A program made the position numbers and the translations under genes. A stretch of DNA of 41,753 nucleotides. Source: Bacteroidales bacterium UBA1184. Lineage in GTDB: Bacteria; Bacteroidota; Bacteroidia; Bacteroidales; ML635J-15. Every line of letters starts with the position of its first letter. Position 1 is the first letter of the stretch. The notes under the pieces were generated by a model. It was not told the DNA's origin, ran no database searches, and was given only the letters and a program-made list of their open reading frames with translations. Location: positions 5,102 to 46,854 of the forward strand of contig DBYO01000036.1 of NCBI GenBank assembly GCA_002310235.1, written 5' to 3'. Positions 4,676-13,960 of this stretch are shown here, piece by piece.

Positions 4676-7095
4676 ATTTTCAATTCCTCCGTCTCTCCAT
4701 TTATTTTTACAATCTGGACGATGTACTCACCAGGGCGGAGACCGCTGATGTCAAGTTGCATTGCGGTGGTGCGGAGAAGGGTGCGGCCGCTGATGTCGAT
4801 TACGGTGGCACTAAGGAAGCCATCACCGAAGATGGACACCATATCGGTGGCGGGATTCGGGTAGAGCGACATTGCCGCGGTGGTTGGCACGTCTATGCCG
4901 TCGCAGACCTGCGCGGTAATGCTGATGGTCTTGGTGGCGGAACATTCGCCACGGGTGACGGTAAGGCTTACGCTCTGCGTACAGGCATTGTCGAACTGAA
5001 GTATTTCGGTGCAGCCTGTACCGCTTGTGCTCCACTGGTAGGAATCGAACTCGTCGCAGGCATCCAGATAGAACTGCTGGGCTGTGCAGACGGTTGTATC
5101 ATTTAGCCCGATAGTGAGCGGTGGCAGCACGGTGGCGTGGACAATTACAATGCTGTCGATCTCCTGCCCGCCCTCGGGATATACAAGCGTGTAGTCGCCT
5201 GAAGAGGTAAACGTTACGCCCTGTAGTACATCACCATAGCACAAGGTTGCAGTATCGTATATGTATGTTTGGCAAGGCAGACCGAACTTGGCTATGAACA
5301 TATCCTGTCCGTCGTGTTCTCCCCATATTGAATCCCTGCCGAAAACCATATAGTTGTCGAATCTGCCGACTGTGTATATTTCTCCCAAGTTGTTTATGCA
5401 AGTGCCGTATGGTTCAGTTTGGTTCTGAGCATAGCACGGTATCTGCATTACATCTGTCATATTTCCCTGTAGGTCCCACTCACAGATGCCATATCCGCCG
5501 ATTGATGTTCCATTTTGACCTTGTGGAAGCTGTGCGCTCGGCATATATGTGTGGTCACCGCAGGTAAGCCCATACGTTGGCCATATTACGCCTGCATATA
5601 GTTTGTCATTATGCTTTGCAAGACCGCCAATAGTAGTGCTTAATGAATTAGGTATGCTATACCACTTGTAGTTGCCGTCGGTATCGTAGCAGGCTATTAC
5701 GGTAGTTATATTTATCAAATCAGCATGTTCTCCATCGTAAATGCTAAATACAGTGTCATTCTCTCCGAAAATGGTATAATTGTAGCCAACAAATGGATTG
5801 GTATATACTACGCTGTCGAGCGCAACCCATGATTTGGGCATAGCGTATCCAGTAATATAAATATTGCCAGTAGGCTCGTCAAGAAGCATAGATTTGAATT
5901 CCGTTTGTCCAAATGGACCGAAATTTTTTGTATAGTCAACCCACATAATTTCGCCTTGGTTGTTCATTTTCAATAAGAAATTAAAAACAAAATTAGGAGT
6001 AGTCCAATAATCTTCCGATGATAGGAATTCCGTATTTGTAATATATACATGATTATTGCCATCAAATTCTATATCTATGGGCAAGGCAGGTTCCACTCCG
6101 TGTTTGTACCTCAAAATTGCAGTTCCAGAAATGTAAATATTGTCATCCGAATCGGTTTCCATTTCGTCAAAATGAATCTCAATGGCATGGTGGTTCGGGT
6201 CACTAATATTGCTGATTAATGGCTTGTTATATAGGAGATTGAAATCTCTGTCGAACTTCAATATATTGTAATGGTATTTGTTTTCCTCGGGCATTATGGT
6301 GTCGGTAATAGGTTCCCAGTTGCGTTTAAAGACCATTTTTTGTGGAATCGGGTTATATAGGCTGTCATGACCTGTGAAATGCATTTGTGAAAGCATATAA
6401 TAGTTTTTCTGGTTGTCAATTGCGAAGGGAACTGGACGCATTTTTTCTGACGTAAATAATTCAAAAGTCAGTTTAGAAACGTAGTTTTCTATATTCTCTT
6501 TGTAAATTTGGAATAATTGGTAGTCGATGATATTTCCGTCAAGGTCAAGTTCCATTATGTATGTATTTCTTCTATTTGCATAGAACGGAAAAGTAAGGCT
6601 GTCGGTATAGTCGTATGATTCCCAGTAATTGATAATTGAATTAGAAACTGTGGAGTCAAGGAAATGGGTGTAACCGACATTGTTGGTTACATAAGTTCCG
6701 TGCAGGTACAGACGATCGTTTTTTAGTATCATGTCATACGCTTGATTATCTCTATTGGTAGATAATGCTATTATCTTGTGCCACACTAGATTGCCTGCGC
6801 AGTCGAACTTGGCGACAAAAGAACCACAACTAAAAAGCAAACCAATCTCTTCGCTGTCTAACATTTCATAGTCCTCATTATAACCATAAAACGAAGCCCC
6901 CTCACCGAAATCGCAGAATACATATGCATTGCCTTCTGCATCTAATACAAGATTGTGCGGATGATTCAAATACTGATTGTTCACGTCTCTGGAATCTCCG
7001 CCAAACCTGAGGGCATACTGCCAATTCATAGACTGGGCGAAAGCGAAGGTAATTGTTGCAAACAGCAGAGAAAGAACGAGGAAAGACTTCTTCAT
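4663..7095 (-). CDS. T9SS-sorted secreted protein with beta-propeller-like repeats
   Basis: An 810-residue exported protein. It opens with a signal peptide (MKKSFLVLSLLFATITFAFAQ). The middle holds repeated segments of the SBBP/propeller type, such as NLVLDAEGNAYVFCDFGEG, GNIYITGYA and INNLGEIYTVGRF, each followed by a patch on carrying or reporting a value. The last 75 or so residues are a type IX sorting domain: SLYPNPATDMVSI, then ISGRTLLR, GLRPGEYIVQI and a basic end. It should be exported by Sec, moved across the outer membrane by the T9SS and released or anchored there. The frame extends nine residues upstream to 7122, but ATG 7095 gives the signal peptide. The ligand or activity is unknown. 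Confidence 0.82.
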   Translation of the reverse strand: MKKSFLVLSLLFATITFAFAQSMNWQYALRFGGDSRDVNNQYLNHPHNLVLDAEGNAYVFCDFGEGASFYGYNEDYEMLDSEEIGLLFSCGSFVAKFDCAGNLVWHKIIALSTNRDNQAYDMILKNDRLYLHGTYVTNNVGYTHFLDSTVSNSIINYWESYDYTDSLTFPFYANRRNTYIMELDLDGNIIDYQLFQIYKENIENYVSKLTFELFTSEKMRPVPFAIDNQKNYYMLSQMHFTGHDSLYNPIPQKMVFKRNWEPITDTIMPEENKYHYNILKFDRDFNLLYNKPLISNISDPNHHAIEIHFDEMETDSDDNIYISGTAILRYKHGVEPALPIDIEFDGNNHVYITNTEFLSSEDYWTTPNFVFNFLLKMNNQGEIMWVDYTKNFGPFGQTEFKSMLLDEPTGNIYITGYAMPKSWVALDSVVYTNPFVGYNYTIFGENDTVFSIYDGEHADLINITTVIACYDTDGNYKWYSIPNSLSTTIGGLAKHNDKLYAGVIWPTYGLTCGDHTYMPSAQLPQGQNGTSIGGYGICEWDLQGNMTDVMQIPCYAQNQTEPYGTCINNLGEIYTVGRFDNYMVFGRDSIWGEHDGQDMFIAKFGLPCQTYIYDTATLCYGDVLQGVTFTSSGDYTLVYPEGGQEIDSIVIVHATVLPPLTIGLNDTTVCTAQQFYLDACDEFDSYQWSTSGTGCTEILQFDNACTQSVSLTVTRGECSATKTISITAQVCDGIDVPTTAAMSLYPNPATDMVSIFGDGFLSATVIDISGRTLLRTTAMQLDISGLRPGEYIVQIVKINGETEELKMVKE

Positions 7096-7263
7096 AAAGA
7101 TAAAATTTAAAATTATACACAAGATATATAAATATAGACGAAATAATTTGAAAATGGTTGCCTTTGAGATGGAAATTTTATATGGGGCTAAAAGCAGAAA
7201 AGGATGAAAGAAGACTAGTCTTTATGTCCTACAGTCGAACAGAAGATCTGTCCAGCAGTCGGG

Positions 7264-7335
7264 CTGCAAGACTGCAAGACTGTTTGCCTGTGAGACTGCG
7301 GGACTGCAAGCCTGTTAGCCTGTTAGACTTTTTTG
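7264..7335. repeat. Degenerate octamer tandem array (9 units)
   Basis: Nine consecutive 8-bp units in perfect register. All but the last begin CTG, and units such as CTGCAAGA, CTGTTAGC and CTGTTAGA recur. The last is CTTTTTTG. The period is constant while the sequence drifts. Confidence 0.75.
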
Positions 7336-7357
7336 CCCCCTTTGCATCTTGTCAGAT

Positions 7358-7385
7358 AAATCGTACTTCGTAAATCGTAAATCAA
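7358..7385. repeat. AAATCGT heptamer stretch before the rlmN promoter
   Basis: Four 7-bp units (AAATCGT, ACTTCGT, AAATCGT, AAATCAA) end 7 bp before the TATCTTTG element. The same unit occurs at 4617-4630 and, inverted, at 15298-15325. Confidence 0.6.
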
Positions 7386-7392
7386 ATTACAT

Positions 7393-7400
7393 TATCTTTG
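7393..7400 (+). promoter_or_regulatory. -7 element (TATCTTTG) for rlmN
   Basis: It matches TAnnTTTG and lies 15 bp before the rlmN ATG. The expected -33 position falls in the heptamer stretch and has no clear TTG. Confidence 0.5.
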
Positions 7401-7415
7401 CACTTTGTTTCAGAT

Positions 7416-8459
7416 ATGGATTCTACGAAAAAAGACATACGCGGACTTTCACGCACCGAAATCGAAGATTTTCTTGCCGGCATCGGCGAGAAGAAGTTCC
7501 GTGCTACACAAATTTACGAATGGGTGTGGAAAAAAGGCGCCGCAAGTTTCGACGAAATGAGCAATATTTCAAAGCCTCTGCGCGACAAACTGGCCCAAAA
7601 TTTCATGTTTGCCAATGTAAAGTGCGTGTATTCGGTGGCTTCGGTCGACGGAACAAACAAGTTCCTTTTCGAAACATGCGATGGATGCAAGTTCGAAGGC
7701 GTGCTCATTCCAAGTGCCGACCGTGTAACATCGTGCATATCAACGCAGATAGGTTGCCAGATGGGTTGCGCTTTCTGTGCTACGGGCCAACTCGGATTCA
7801 AACGCAATCTTACAGCTGGCGAAATTTTCCATCAGGTGTTTTCGCTTAACAGGCTATCGAATGAAATTTTCGGCACGCCGCTGTCGAATATCGTCATTAT
7901 GGGCATGGGCGAACCGCTTATGAACTACGAGAATACGCTTGCAGCTATCGAAAAAATATGTTCCGACGAGGCCATGGGAATGTCGCCCCAGCGCATAACC
8001 ATGTCAACCTGCGGCATTGCCCCTCAAATAAAACGTCTTGCCGACGACGGCATACGCTTCAACCTGTCCATTTCGCTGCATTCGGCAATAGATGCCAAGC
8101 GCAACCAGATAATGCCAATAAACCGCAAGTACAACCTCACCGAGCTCTCAGATGCAATAAAGTATTTCCACCAGAAAACCGGTACGCGCATCACCTACGA
8201 ATACCTGATGCTAGGCGGTGTGAACGATAGCCTCGACGATGCCCGCGCGCTTACCGAGTTCACAAAAGTTTCGCCATGCAAGATCAACATCATCGAGTAC
8301 AATCCGCACCCGAACGATACGTTTAAACGAACTAACAGCGAAACGTTAGAAAATTTTATTAGGCATATTGAAGCTTGTAATATTGTGGTAACTATCAGAA
8401 AATCAAAGGGATTAGATATAGATGCCGCTTGCGGGCAACTTGCCAACAAGAAAAAATAA
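7416..8459 (+). CDS. rlmN: 23S rRNA (adenine-C2)-methyltransferase, radical SAM
   Basis: A 347-residue radical-SAM enzyme that methylates C2 of A2503 in 23S rRNA, and in some species also tRNA A37. The iron-sulfur motif CQMGCAFC follows a conserved CISTQIG segment. GQLGFKRNLTAGEI, the SAM-binding GMGEPLMNY and the NLSISLHS strand are in the expected order. The second catalytic cysteine is in the C-terminal DAACGQL. The N-terminal helical RNA-binding part (RATQIYEWVW) is present. An upstream in-frame TTG would add six residues and sit inside the -7 element, so ATG 7416 is preferred. It appears to be a single-gene transcript. Confidence 0.96.
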   Translation: MDSTKKDIRGLSRTEIEDFLAGIGEKKFRATQIYEWVWKKGAASFDEMSNISKPLRDKLAQNFMFANVKCVYSVASVDGTNKFLFETCDGCKFEGVLIPSADRVTSCISTQIGCQMGCAFCATGQLGFKRNLTAGEIFHQVFSLNRLSNEIFGTPLSNIVIMGMGEPLMNYENTLAAIEKICSDEAMGMSPQRITMSTCGIAPQIKRLADDGIRFNLSISLHSAIDAKRNQIMPINRKYNLTELSDAIKYFHQKTGTRITYEYLMLGGVNDSLDDARALTEFTKVSPCKINIIEYNPHPNDTFKRTNSETLENFIRHIEACNIVVTIRKSKGLDIDAACGQLANKKK

Positions 8460-8490
8460 TTGGCGAGTTTCAAAAAAACATATATCTTCG
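8460..8490 (+). promoter_or_regulatory. Probable promoter of the 524-aa exported protein gene
   Basis: TTG (8460-8462) and TATCTTCG (8483-8490) are 20 bp apart. The -7 box differs from TAnnTTTG at one position. Confidence 0.45.
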
Positions 8491-8519
8491 CAACTTATTT
8501 ACGTAAATAACTTTTTGAG

Positions 8520-10094
8520 ATGAAGAAAATATTTTTGTTTGTTCTAGTGCTTTGCATGTGCGTTGCAGTTAATGCACAGCAGAAGGCAACAGCCAATTTC
8601 GGATACGACAAGGACATCGTGCTCGAAGAAGGTAACGACTACGTAAGAATGATTGGTGGCGACTCCGACGGCTTCTTCGCAATAAGAATTGACGCAGAAG
8701 ACAAATTGTGGCTTGAGTATTTCAATGCTGCATCGCTGGTAAGAGAAACATCGGCACAGATAATTCTTCCAGTTGTAGATGGAAATCAGACTGAATATGT
8801 AGAAGCATTCTATGTTGACGGACAAGTTGTTCTGTTTACACAAGTTGAAGATTTCCTGAAAAAGGAAAAACTTTTGTACATACAGGAACTCGGTCGTAGC
8901 GGACAGGTAATGGGCGAACCAAGGGTAATTGGTAAGCTTACCAACCAAAACATGTCTGCTGATTTCAACGTATGTCTCACTCCAAACGGACAGAACATGT
9001 TCGTATGGTACAACCGTCCTTTCCAGACATACAACGAAGAGCCTTTCTATTTCAAGATGTACAACTCGAACTTGAGAGAAGTTTACAACAAGCAGGTTAA
9101 GCTTCCGCTTGTAGGACAGGCTTTTGCTGTAGAAAGCATGAAGATTACAAACACCGGTAGCGTATATATGCTCGTTCGTATTAGCCCGACTGAAGCACAG
9201 TTGCAGAAGATGAAAATCATCACCTACGACTACAAGATGCTCGTTTTCAATCCGTCGATGGACGATGTTACCACTTTCGATGTTAAGGACAAAAAACTCG
9301 TTCTTGTTGACGCTATCTTTGGCATCGACGACAACGACAACATCGATGTTTACGGATTCCTCGTTCCTAAGGGCAAGACAACATACCAGGCAATATTCCA
9401 CCAGAAGTATGATGTAAAGGAAAAGAAGCCTATCAACGCAAGAGATTCGAAGAAGGGTATCTACACTTTCCAAAAGACCGAAATCCCTGCTTTCAATGCA
9501 GAACGTCTCAGCAAGATTATGGACCAGAAGTACGACTATCAGCTTCTTGATGTACTTTATCTAACTGATGGAGGTTCGGTTGTTGTTGCAGAACACAAGA
9601 ACTACTGGAAGGACTCTATTTTCGATCCGCAGACTAGAGAGACAATCTACAACGAATACTACCGTTTCAACGATGTGCTTGTTGCATACACCAGTCCTCT
9701 TAACAATATGGAATGGATGGTTAGAATTCCAAAGAGCCAGTACAGCTGGAACGACTACGGAAAGTATTCGTCAGTTGCAACTTACGCAATCGGCGAAAAG
9801 GTATTCTTGTTCTACAACGACAATCCAAAGAACCTGACAAACCTTGAAGCAGGCGAATCCAAGGCTAACCTCAACGGCGACAAGTACAAAGAAGCAACTT
9901 CGCCCGACCGCAACGGTTTTGCAATGGCAGTGTCTATTTTCTCAGATGGTGCTGTTTCGGGACAGGCTTTGTTCCCAAAGAGCAACAAGAAGAGCAAGAT
10001 CATTCCCGAACTTTTCCAGGAATACAACGGAACACACTACATGTTCACCCGTAATGCCAAGAAGGGTAAGTTCGCAATGTTCAACCCTGAATAG
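8520..10094 (+). CDS. Exported protein of unknown function (524 aa)
   Basis: The protein starts with a clear signal peptide (MKKIFLFVLVLCMCVAVNAQ, cleavage after NAQ). The remaining 500 or so residues are hydrophilic and rich in Lys, Asp, Tyr and Phe, with many alternating beta-like segments such as FFAIRIDAEDKLWLEYF and FDVKDKKLVLVDAIFGIDD. A beta-propeller is possible, but no family signature is recognised. There is no lipobox and no T9SS-type C-terminus, so it is probably periplasmic. Codon use is strongly biased to AAG/GAC/TTC, as expected of a well-expressed gene, and a strong terminator follows directly, so it is probably monocistronic. Confidence 0.75.
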   Translation: MKKIFLFVLVLCMCVAVNAQQKATANFGYDKDIVLEEGNDYVRMIGGDSDGFFAIRIDAEDKLWLEYFNAASLVRETSAQIILPVVDGNQTEYVEAFYVDGQVVLFTQVEDFLKKEKLLYIQELGRSGQVMGEPRVIGKLTNQNMSADFNVCLTPNGQNMFVWYNRPFQTYNEEPFYFKMYNSNLREVYNKQVKLPLVGQAFAVESMKITNTGSVYMLVRISPTEAQLQKMKIITYDYKMLVFNPSMDDVTTFDVKDKKLVLVDAIFGIDDNDNIDVYGFLVPKGKTTYQAIFHQKYDVKEKKPINARDSKKGIYTFQKTEIPAFNAERLSKIMDQKYDYQLLDVLYLTDGGSVVVAEHKNYWKDSIFDPQTRETIYNEYYRFNDVLVAYTSPLNNMEWMVRIPKSQYSWNDYGKYSSVATYAIGEKVFLFYNDNPKNLTNLEAGESKANLNGDKYKEATSPDRNGFAMAVSIFSDGAVSGQALFPKSNKKSKIIPELFQEYNGTHYMFTRNAKKGKFAMFNPE

Positions 10095-10115
10095 AAACAA
10101 ACTGCAACCATATAA

Positions 10116-10143
10116 AATAAGGGCAAGTTGCCCTTATTTTTTT
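10116..10143 (+). terminator. Rho-independent terminator
   Basis: AATAAGGGC and GCCCTTATT form a perfect 9-bp stem around AAGTT, followed by a run of T. It lies 22 bp after the preceding stop codon. Confidence 0.9.
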
Positions 10144-10169
10144 GCTATCACTTTGAAAAAAAAAATATT

Positions 10170-11693
10170 ATGAGATATTTTTCCTTTTTAAATTTGCTGC
10201 TATTTCTTGTTGTAAGCGGCTACTCTCAAACTCCCGATTTCGGAGCCAATGGTTTCAAATGGTATTACACATACAATACCTTCGACCCAGACTATGTTTC
10301 GTATTCCTACATTGTCTTCGACCGCGACACTACGGTTAATGGCATTGAAGCCAAGGTGCTGTGCGAGTATGTCCCCGACAATCTCAACCGCTACAGTCTC
10401 AAGTCGGAAAACATAGTTTATTCGCAGGATTCTAAGGTTTATCGCTATTCGACAGACGTGCAGCGGTTTTGCCTAGTGTATGACTTTGGCAAAACTGCAG
10501 GGGAATCGTGGCTGCTTGATGAGTATGGAGTAAGTATGTATGTGGATTCTGTAGCGCAGATAGAAATTGGTGGCGAACTTCGGAATGTACAGTATGCGCA
10601 TTGTACCGATACTGCATTGTATGATTCGTTTGGCAATAGTGGTATAATTGATGGCATTGGCTCGCTTAAGTGCTTGTTTCCAAATCAAGTGAAATCCTAT
10701 ACAGATGGGTTGCGGTGCATTTCCGACACCACAGGATTTTCTTTCCATTTTGCTGATATGCCCGACTGCGAATACCAGACTGGACCGCGCTACTATAAGT
10801 CGATATTTGGCAGAGAGAAAACAGAATGGTGGGTAGGGTATGAAACAATTGGTGGTGGTAGGGATGACGAAATATTTACAATGCCACACGACAGTTTTCC
10901 ATGCCAGAATAATACGGTTGGACCTTGTTACAGAAATGATCCAGTATCTGCCTTGTGCTCTGATACAATATTAATAGATGGAAAGTCATACCAAAAGATA
11001 GACAATTTATCTTGCTATATAGCAATGACAGATTACTTGCTTATAAGGGAAGATACTGCGACTGGTGAAGTATTTCGCATTAATAATGGAGCAGAACAGC
11101 TTGCTTTCTCATTTAACCTTGAGGTAGGAGATACTTTTGTGTACTCAGATCCTTATTATTATGATTTAGAATATGTTGTTGATTCAATAACCTGTTATCA
11201 AGGTCGAAAAGTTATACATATAGCGACGATACCTGATGGATATCATAGAACGTTCGGAGTAGGGTTCGAACATTATGACAGAATTGTTGAAGGTTTTGGC
11301 CCGTCATACGGCTTTTTTGGAGGAGTAATGGTTGGTGCAACATATTATCCAACTAGTTGTATATTGTTCGATGATACTTTGGTGTATTCATTATATCCTG
11401 AATGTGGATGCAATCCTGTGAATTGTGATATTGTTCACAAAAATTCGGAATGGATTACTCCGAGTAATATTTACCCCAACCCAACTTGTAACTTTGTGAA
11501 TGTAGATATTCCCGAAACTATTGCTGGTGAATATAACATAAAGGTATTTAGTATGCTTGGTACTGTGCTATACGATGACAACAGCAGTGATTCCACATAT
11601 AGTATTGATGTGTCGCAATATCCAGATGGATTGTACACTATTGTGGTATATTATATGGGAGTGTATCATGTAGGTAAGTTTGTAAAATATTAG
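10170..11693 (+). CDS. T9SS-sorted secreted protein (507 aa)
   Basis: An exported protein with signal peptide MRYFSFLNLLLFLVVSGYSQ and a C-terminal type IX sorting domain (IYPNPTCNFVNVDI, then VFSMLGTVLYDD and a YPDGLYTIVVYY strand) over the last 80 residues. The body has many short Tyr/Asp-rich strands and about a dozen Cys, suggesting disulfide-stabilised extracellular repeats. I recognise no catalytic motif. The upstream frame (from 10128) crosses the terminator of the preceding gene, so the ATG at 10170 is used. The stop codon is 2 bp before the glycosyltransferase ATG, so the two genes are probably co-transcribed, although their functions need not be related. Confidence 0.8.
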   Translation: MRYFSFLNLLLFLVVSGYSQTPDFGANGFKWYYTYNTFDPDYVSYSYIVFDRDTTVNGIEAKVLCEYVPDNLNRYSLKSENIVYSQDSKVYRYSTDVQRFCLVYDFGKTAGESWLLDEYGVSMYVDSVAQIEIGGELRNVQYAHCTDTALYDSFGNSGIIDGIGSLKCLFPNQVKSYTDGLRCISDTTGFSFHFADMPDCEYQTGPRYYKSIFGREKTEWWVGYETIGGGRDDEIFTMPHDSFPCQNNTVGPCYRNDPVSALCSDTILIDGKSYQKIDNLSCYIAMTDYLLIREDTATGEVFRINNGAEQLAFSFNLEVGDTFVYSDPYYYDLEYVVDSITCYQGRKVIHIATIPDGYHRTFGVGFEHYDRIVEGFGPSYGFFGGVMVGATYYPTSCILFDDTLVYSLYPECGCNPVNCDIVHKNSEWITPSNIYPNPTCNFVNVDIPETIAGEYNIKVFSMLGTVLYDDNSSDSTYSIDVSQYPDGLYTIVVYYMGVYHVGKFVKY

Positions 11694-11695
11694 CA

Positions 11696-12790
11696 ATGAT
11701 TATCGCCCTAGCCATAATAACAATAATATATTCGCTGCTGATTTTGGCATTCTGCTACCATTGGCGCGATGAGGACAATATTGCTCCAAGCGTTCCTGTC
11801 GACAATGCACCGCTGGTAAGCGTAATCGTAGCTTTTCGCAACGAGGAAAAGAACCTACCTGCACTTATCGATAGTCTTATTGCACAGACATACAAAAAAT
11901 GTGAGTTTATTCTGATAAACGACCATAGCGACGACGGTTCGTTGGCGATTGTAAATTCGTATGACGATTCTCGTATAAAGCTCATCGACGCTCCCGATGA
12001 GGTTGTGGGGAAGAAGGCTGCATTGAGGTTAGGTTACGAAAATTCGACTGGCGAAATACTGTATTTCACCGATGCCGACTGTATCGTGAAAAACAAATGC
12101 ATCGAAGCTCTTGTGTCGCAGATGCGTGCCGAAAATTGTGCAATGATGTGCGGACCTGTGCGCTATTCCGATACAAAGGGATTTTTGGGCGGTCTTGTCC
12201 AATTGGAATTTCTTTCACTTACAGGCAGCGGCGCGGCAGGATTCTTTATGGGCCGGCCGTTTATGTGCAATGGAGCCAACTTTGCTGTGGAACGCAAAGT
12301 TTACGCAGAAGCTGACCTTAACAAAAAGTATTCGTCGGGCGACGATGTTTTTCTACTACATTATGCCGACAAAAAATATAAGGTGGGGTTCGCTCAGTCG
12401 GTCGATTGTATTGTCGAAACCAAGGCTCCCAGAAATCTTGCTGAATTTTTTTCGCAAAGAGTAAGATGGGCGTCGAAAGCTGGGGGATACAAGAATCCGT
12501 TTGCGATATTTGTGTCGGCTATGGTTTTTCTCATGGCCGTTGCCTTGTTGGTTTCGTTTGTCATGGGATGCATACAGCCGTTGTATTTTATAGTATTCGC
12601 ATGTTTGCTGTTTATGAAGAATGCCGTCGATATGTATTTTATAATATATGTGCTGCATTTCTATCGCTGTGGCAGATTGTGGTGGGCAAGCATTCCGCTC
12701 ACTATTGTCCATCCGCTATACATTGTCTCGGTGGCACTTGCAGCGCTGGTGTATAAGCCGATGTGGAAGGGTAGAAAAATAAAAGCATAA
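11696..12790 (+). CDS. Membrane-bound family 2 glycosyltransferase
   Basis: A 364-residue protein with one N-terminal membrane helix, a GT2 (GT-A fold) catalytic domain at about 41-260 and three or four C-terminal helices (about 270-355). Seen in order are VSVIVAFRNEEKNL, the nucleotide-binding INDHSDDGS, the metal-binding TDADC (about 124-128), a GDDVFLLH acceptor-base segment, and QRVRWASK (about 254), the QxxRW motif of processive and related GT2 enzymes. It should transfer a sugar from a nucleotide donor at the cytoplasmic face of the inner membrane, to a lipid or a growing glycan. The specific sugar cannot be read. It starts 2 bp after the preceding stop codon and ends at a bidirectional terminator. 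Confidence 0.88.
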   Translation: MIIALAIITIIYSLLILAFCYHWRDEDNIAPSVPVDNAPLVSVIVAFRNEEKNLPALIDSLIAQTYKKCEFILINDHSDDGSLAIVNSYDDSRIKLIDAPDEVVGKKAALRLGYENSTGEILYFTDADCIVKNKCIEALVSQMRAENCAMMCGPVRYSDTKGFLGGLVQLEFLSLTGSGAAGFFMGRPFMCNGANFAVERKVYAEADLNKKYSSGDDVFLLHYADKKYKVGFAQSVDCIVETKAPRNLAEFFSQRVRWASKAGGYKNPFAIFVSAMVFLMAVALLVSFVMGCIQPLYFIVFACLLFMKNAVDMYFIIYVLHFYRCGRLWWASIPLTIVHPLYIVSVALAALVYKPMWKGRKIKA

Positions 12791-12801
12791 GGGCACAAAA
12801 A

Positions 12802-12850
12802 AACAGCATTCGTTATCCCAACTATTTCAGGATCTGGAACGCTGTTTTTA
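12802..12850. terminator. Bidirectional terminator between convergent genes
   Basis: AACAGC and GCTGTT close a long interrupted hairpin with further pairing inside (TTC/GAA, ATCC/GGAT). T-runs follow on both strands, so it can end both the glycosyltransferase and the prfA transcripts. Confidence 0.75.
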
Positions 12851-12865
12851 TATAACTACAATTAT

Positions 12866-13954
12866 TTATTCGTTGTTAGCTTCCTTCAGTCTCTCGGCGT
12901 TTTCTGCCATAATCAGCTGGTCGATGAGTTCCTGGATGTCACCAAGCATAAAGTTCTGTAAGTTGTACATCGTGTAGTTGATACGGTGGTCGGTAACACG
13001 GCCTTGCGGGAAGTTGTAGGTACGTATTTTTGCCGAACGGTCACCAGTCGAAACCATAGTTTTACGCTTTTTCGAAATCTCGTCGAGGTACTTCTGGTAT
13101 TCGAGGTTGTACAGACGGGTGCGAAGTTCCTTCATTGCCGACTCGATGTTTTTCAGTTTCGACTTTTCGTCCTGGCAGGTAACCACGATTCCTGTAGGGA
13201 TGTGTGTAAGACGGATTGCCGAGTAAGTTGTGTTAACCGACTGACCGCCAGGTCCCGACGAGCAGAACTCGTCGCGCTTGATGTCGGCTGGGTTGATTTT
13301 GATGTCAACTTCGTCGGCTTCGGGCAGTACTGCCACCGATGCTGCCGATGTGTGTACACGACCCTGTGTTTCGGTCTGCGGAACGCGCTGTACGCGGTGA
13401 ACGCCCGATTCGTACTTCAGGATACCATAAACGCCGTGTCCAGTAACTGTGAAAACGACTTCTTTGTAACCGCCGACAGTACCTTCGGTTGCACGTGTGA
13501 TTTCGGTTTTCCAACCCTTGGTTTCGCAGTATTTCATGTACATGCGCATAAGTTCGCCTGCAAAAAGGCTTGCCTCGTCGCCACCTGCTCCGCCACGGAT
13601 TTCCACGATTGCATTCTTTTCGTCCTCGGGGTCTTTCGGGATGAGCAACAGCTTTATCTTTTCCTCCATCGGGTCAACCTTGGCGGTAAGTTCGTCAATT
13701 TCCATCTTTGCCATCTCGCGCATTTCCTCGTCCTTCTCGGTTGCGAGTATCGACTTGGCATTGTCGATGTTGGAAATTATGTTGGTGTATTCGTCGTATG
13801 CCTCAATTATAGGCTCAAGGTCCTTGTATTCCTTGTTAAGCTTTACGTATTTGTCCATGTCGGACATTATCGACTGGTCGGTAAGCATTTTGCCTACTTC
13901 GATGAATCTTGCTTTTACGCCTTGTAGTTTTTCTAATATCAGGTTGTTTGCCAT
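12866..13954 (-). CDS. prfA: Peptide chain release factor 1
   Basis: A 362-residue class I release factor. The PxT stop-codon recognition motif is PQT in RVPQTETQGRVHTSAASVAV, which marks RF1 (UAA/UAG) rather than RF2. The peptidyl-tRNA hydrolysis motif GGQ is in SSGPGGQSVNTT (about residue 237). The conserved GGAGGDEASLFAGEL segment lies at about 120-134. Length and order are normal. It acts on the ribosome in the cytoplasm. It lies downstream of purM on the same strand across a 135-bp spacer filled by a tandem array, and no consensus promoter is visible in that spacer. Confidence 0.97.
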   Translation of the reverse strand: MANNLILEKLQGVKARFIEVGKMLTDQSIMSDMDKYVKLNKEYKDLEPIIEAYDEYTNIISNIDNAKSILATEKDEEMREMAKMEIDELTAKVDPMEEKIKLLLIPKDPEDEKNAIVEIRGGAGGDEASLFAGELMRMYMKYCETKGWKTEITRATEGTVGGYKEVVFTVTGHGVYGILKYESGVHRVQRVPQTETQGRVHTSAASVAVLPEADEVDIKINPADIKRDEFCSSGPGGQSVNTTYSAIRLTHIPTGIVVTCQDEKSKLKNIESAMKELRTRLYNLEYQKYLDEISKKRKTMVSTGDRSAKIRTYNFPQGRVTDHRINYTMYNLQNFMLGDIQELIDQLIMAENAERLKEANNE

Positions 13955-13960
13955 AAATGA

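Larger units (their letters stand above)
7096..7415. other. Divergent spacer between T9SS gene and rlmN
   Basis: This 320-bp gap holds no credible gene. The left part (7096-7200) is AT-rich leader for the T9SS gene, without a clear consensus promoter. The rest contains the octamer array 7264-7335, a heptamer stretch 7358-7385 and the rlmN -7 element. Confidence 0.7.

Noticed and set aside
7264..7335. CRISPR array
   Set aside because: The units are 8 bp and degenerate, with no spacers and no cas genes nearby.
8544..9473. 309-codon minus-strand frame opposite the 524-aa exported protein
   Set aside because: It has no recognisable domains. The opposite strand has a signal peptide, promoter and terminator in the right places.
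12986..13927. 313-codon plus-strand frame opposite prfA
   Set aside because: prfA is certain from its GGQ and PQT motifs, and the antisense product is low-complexity in Cys/Phe/Val.
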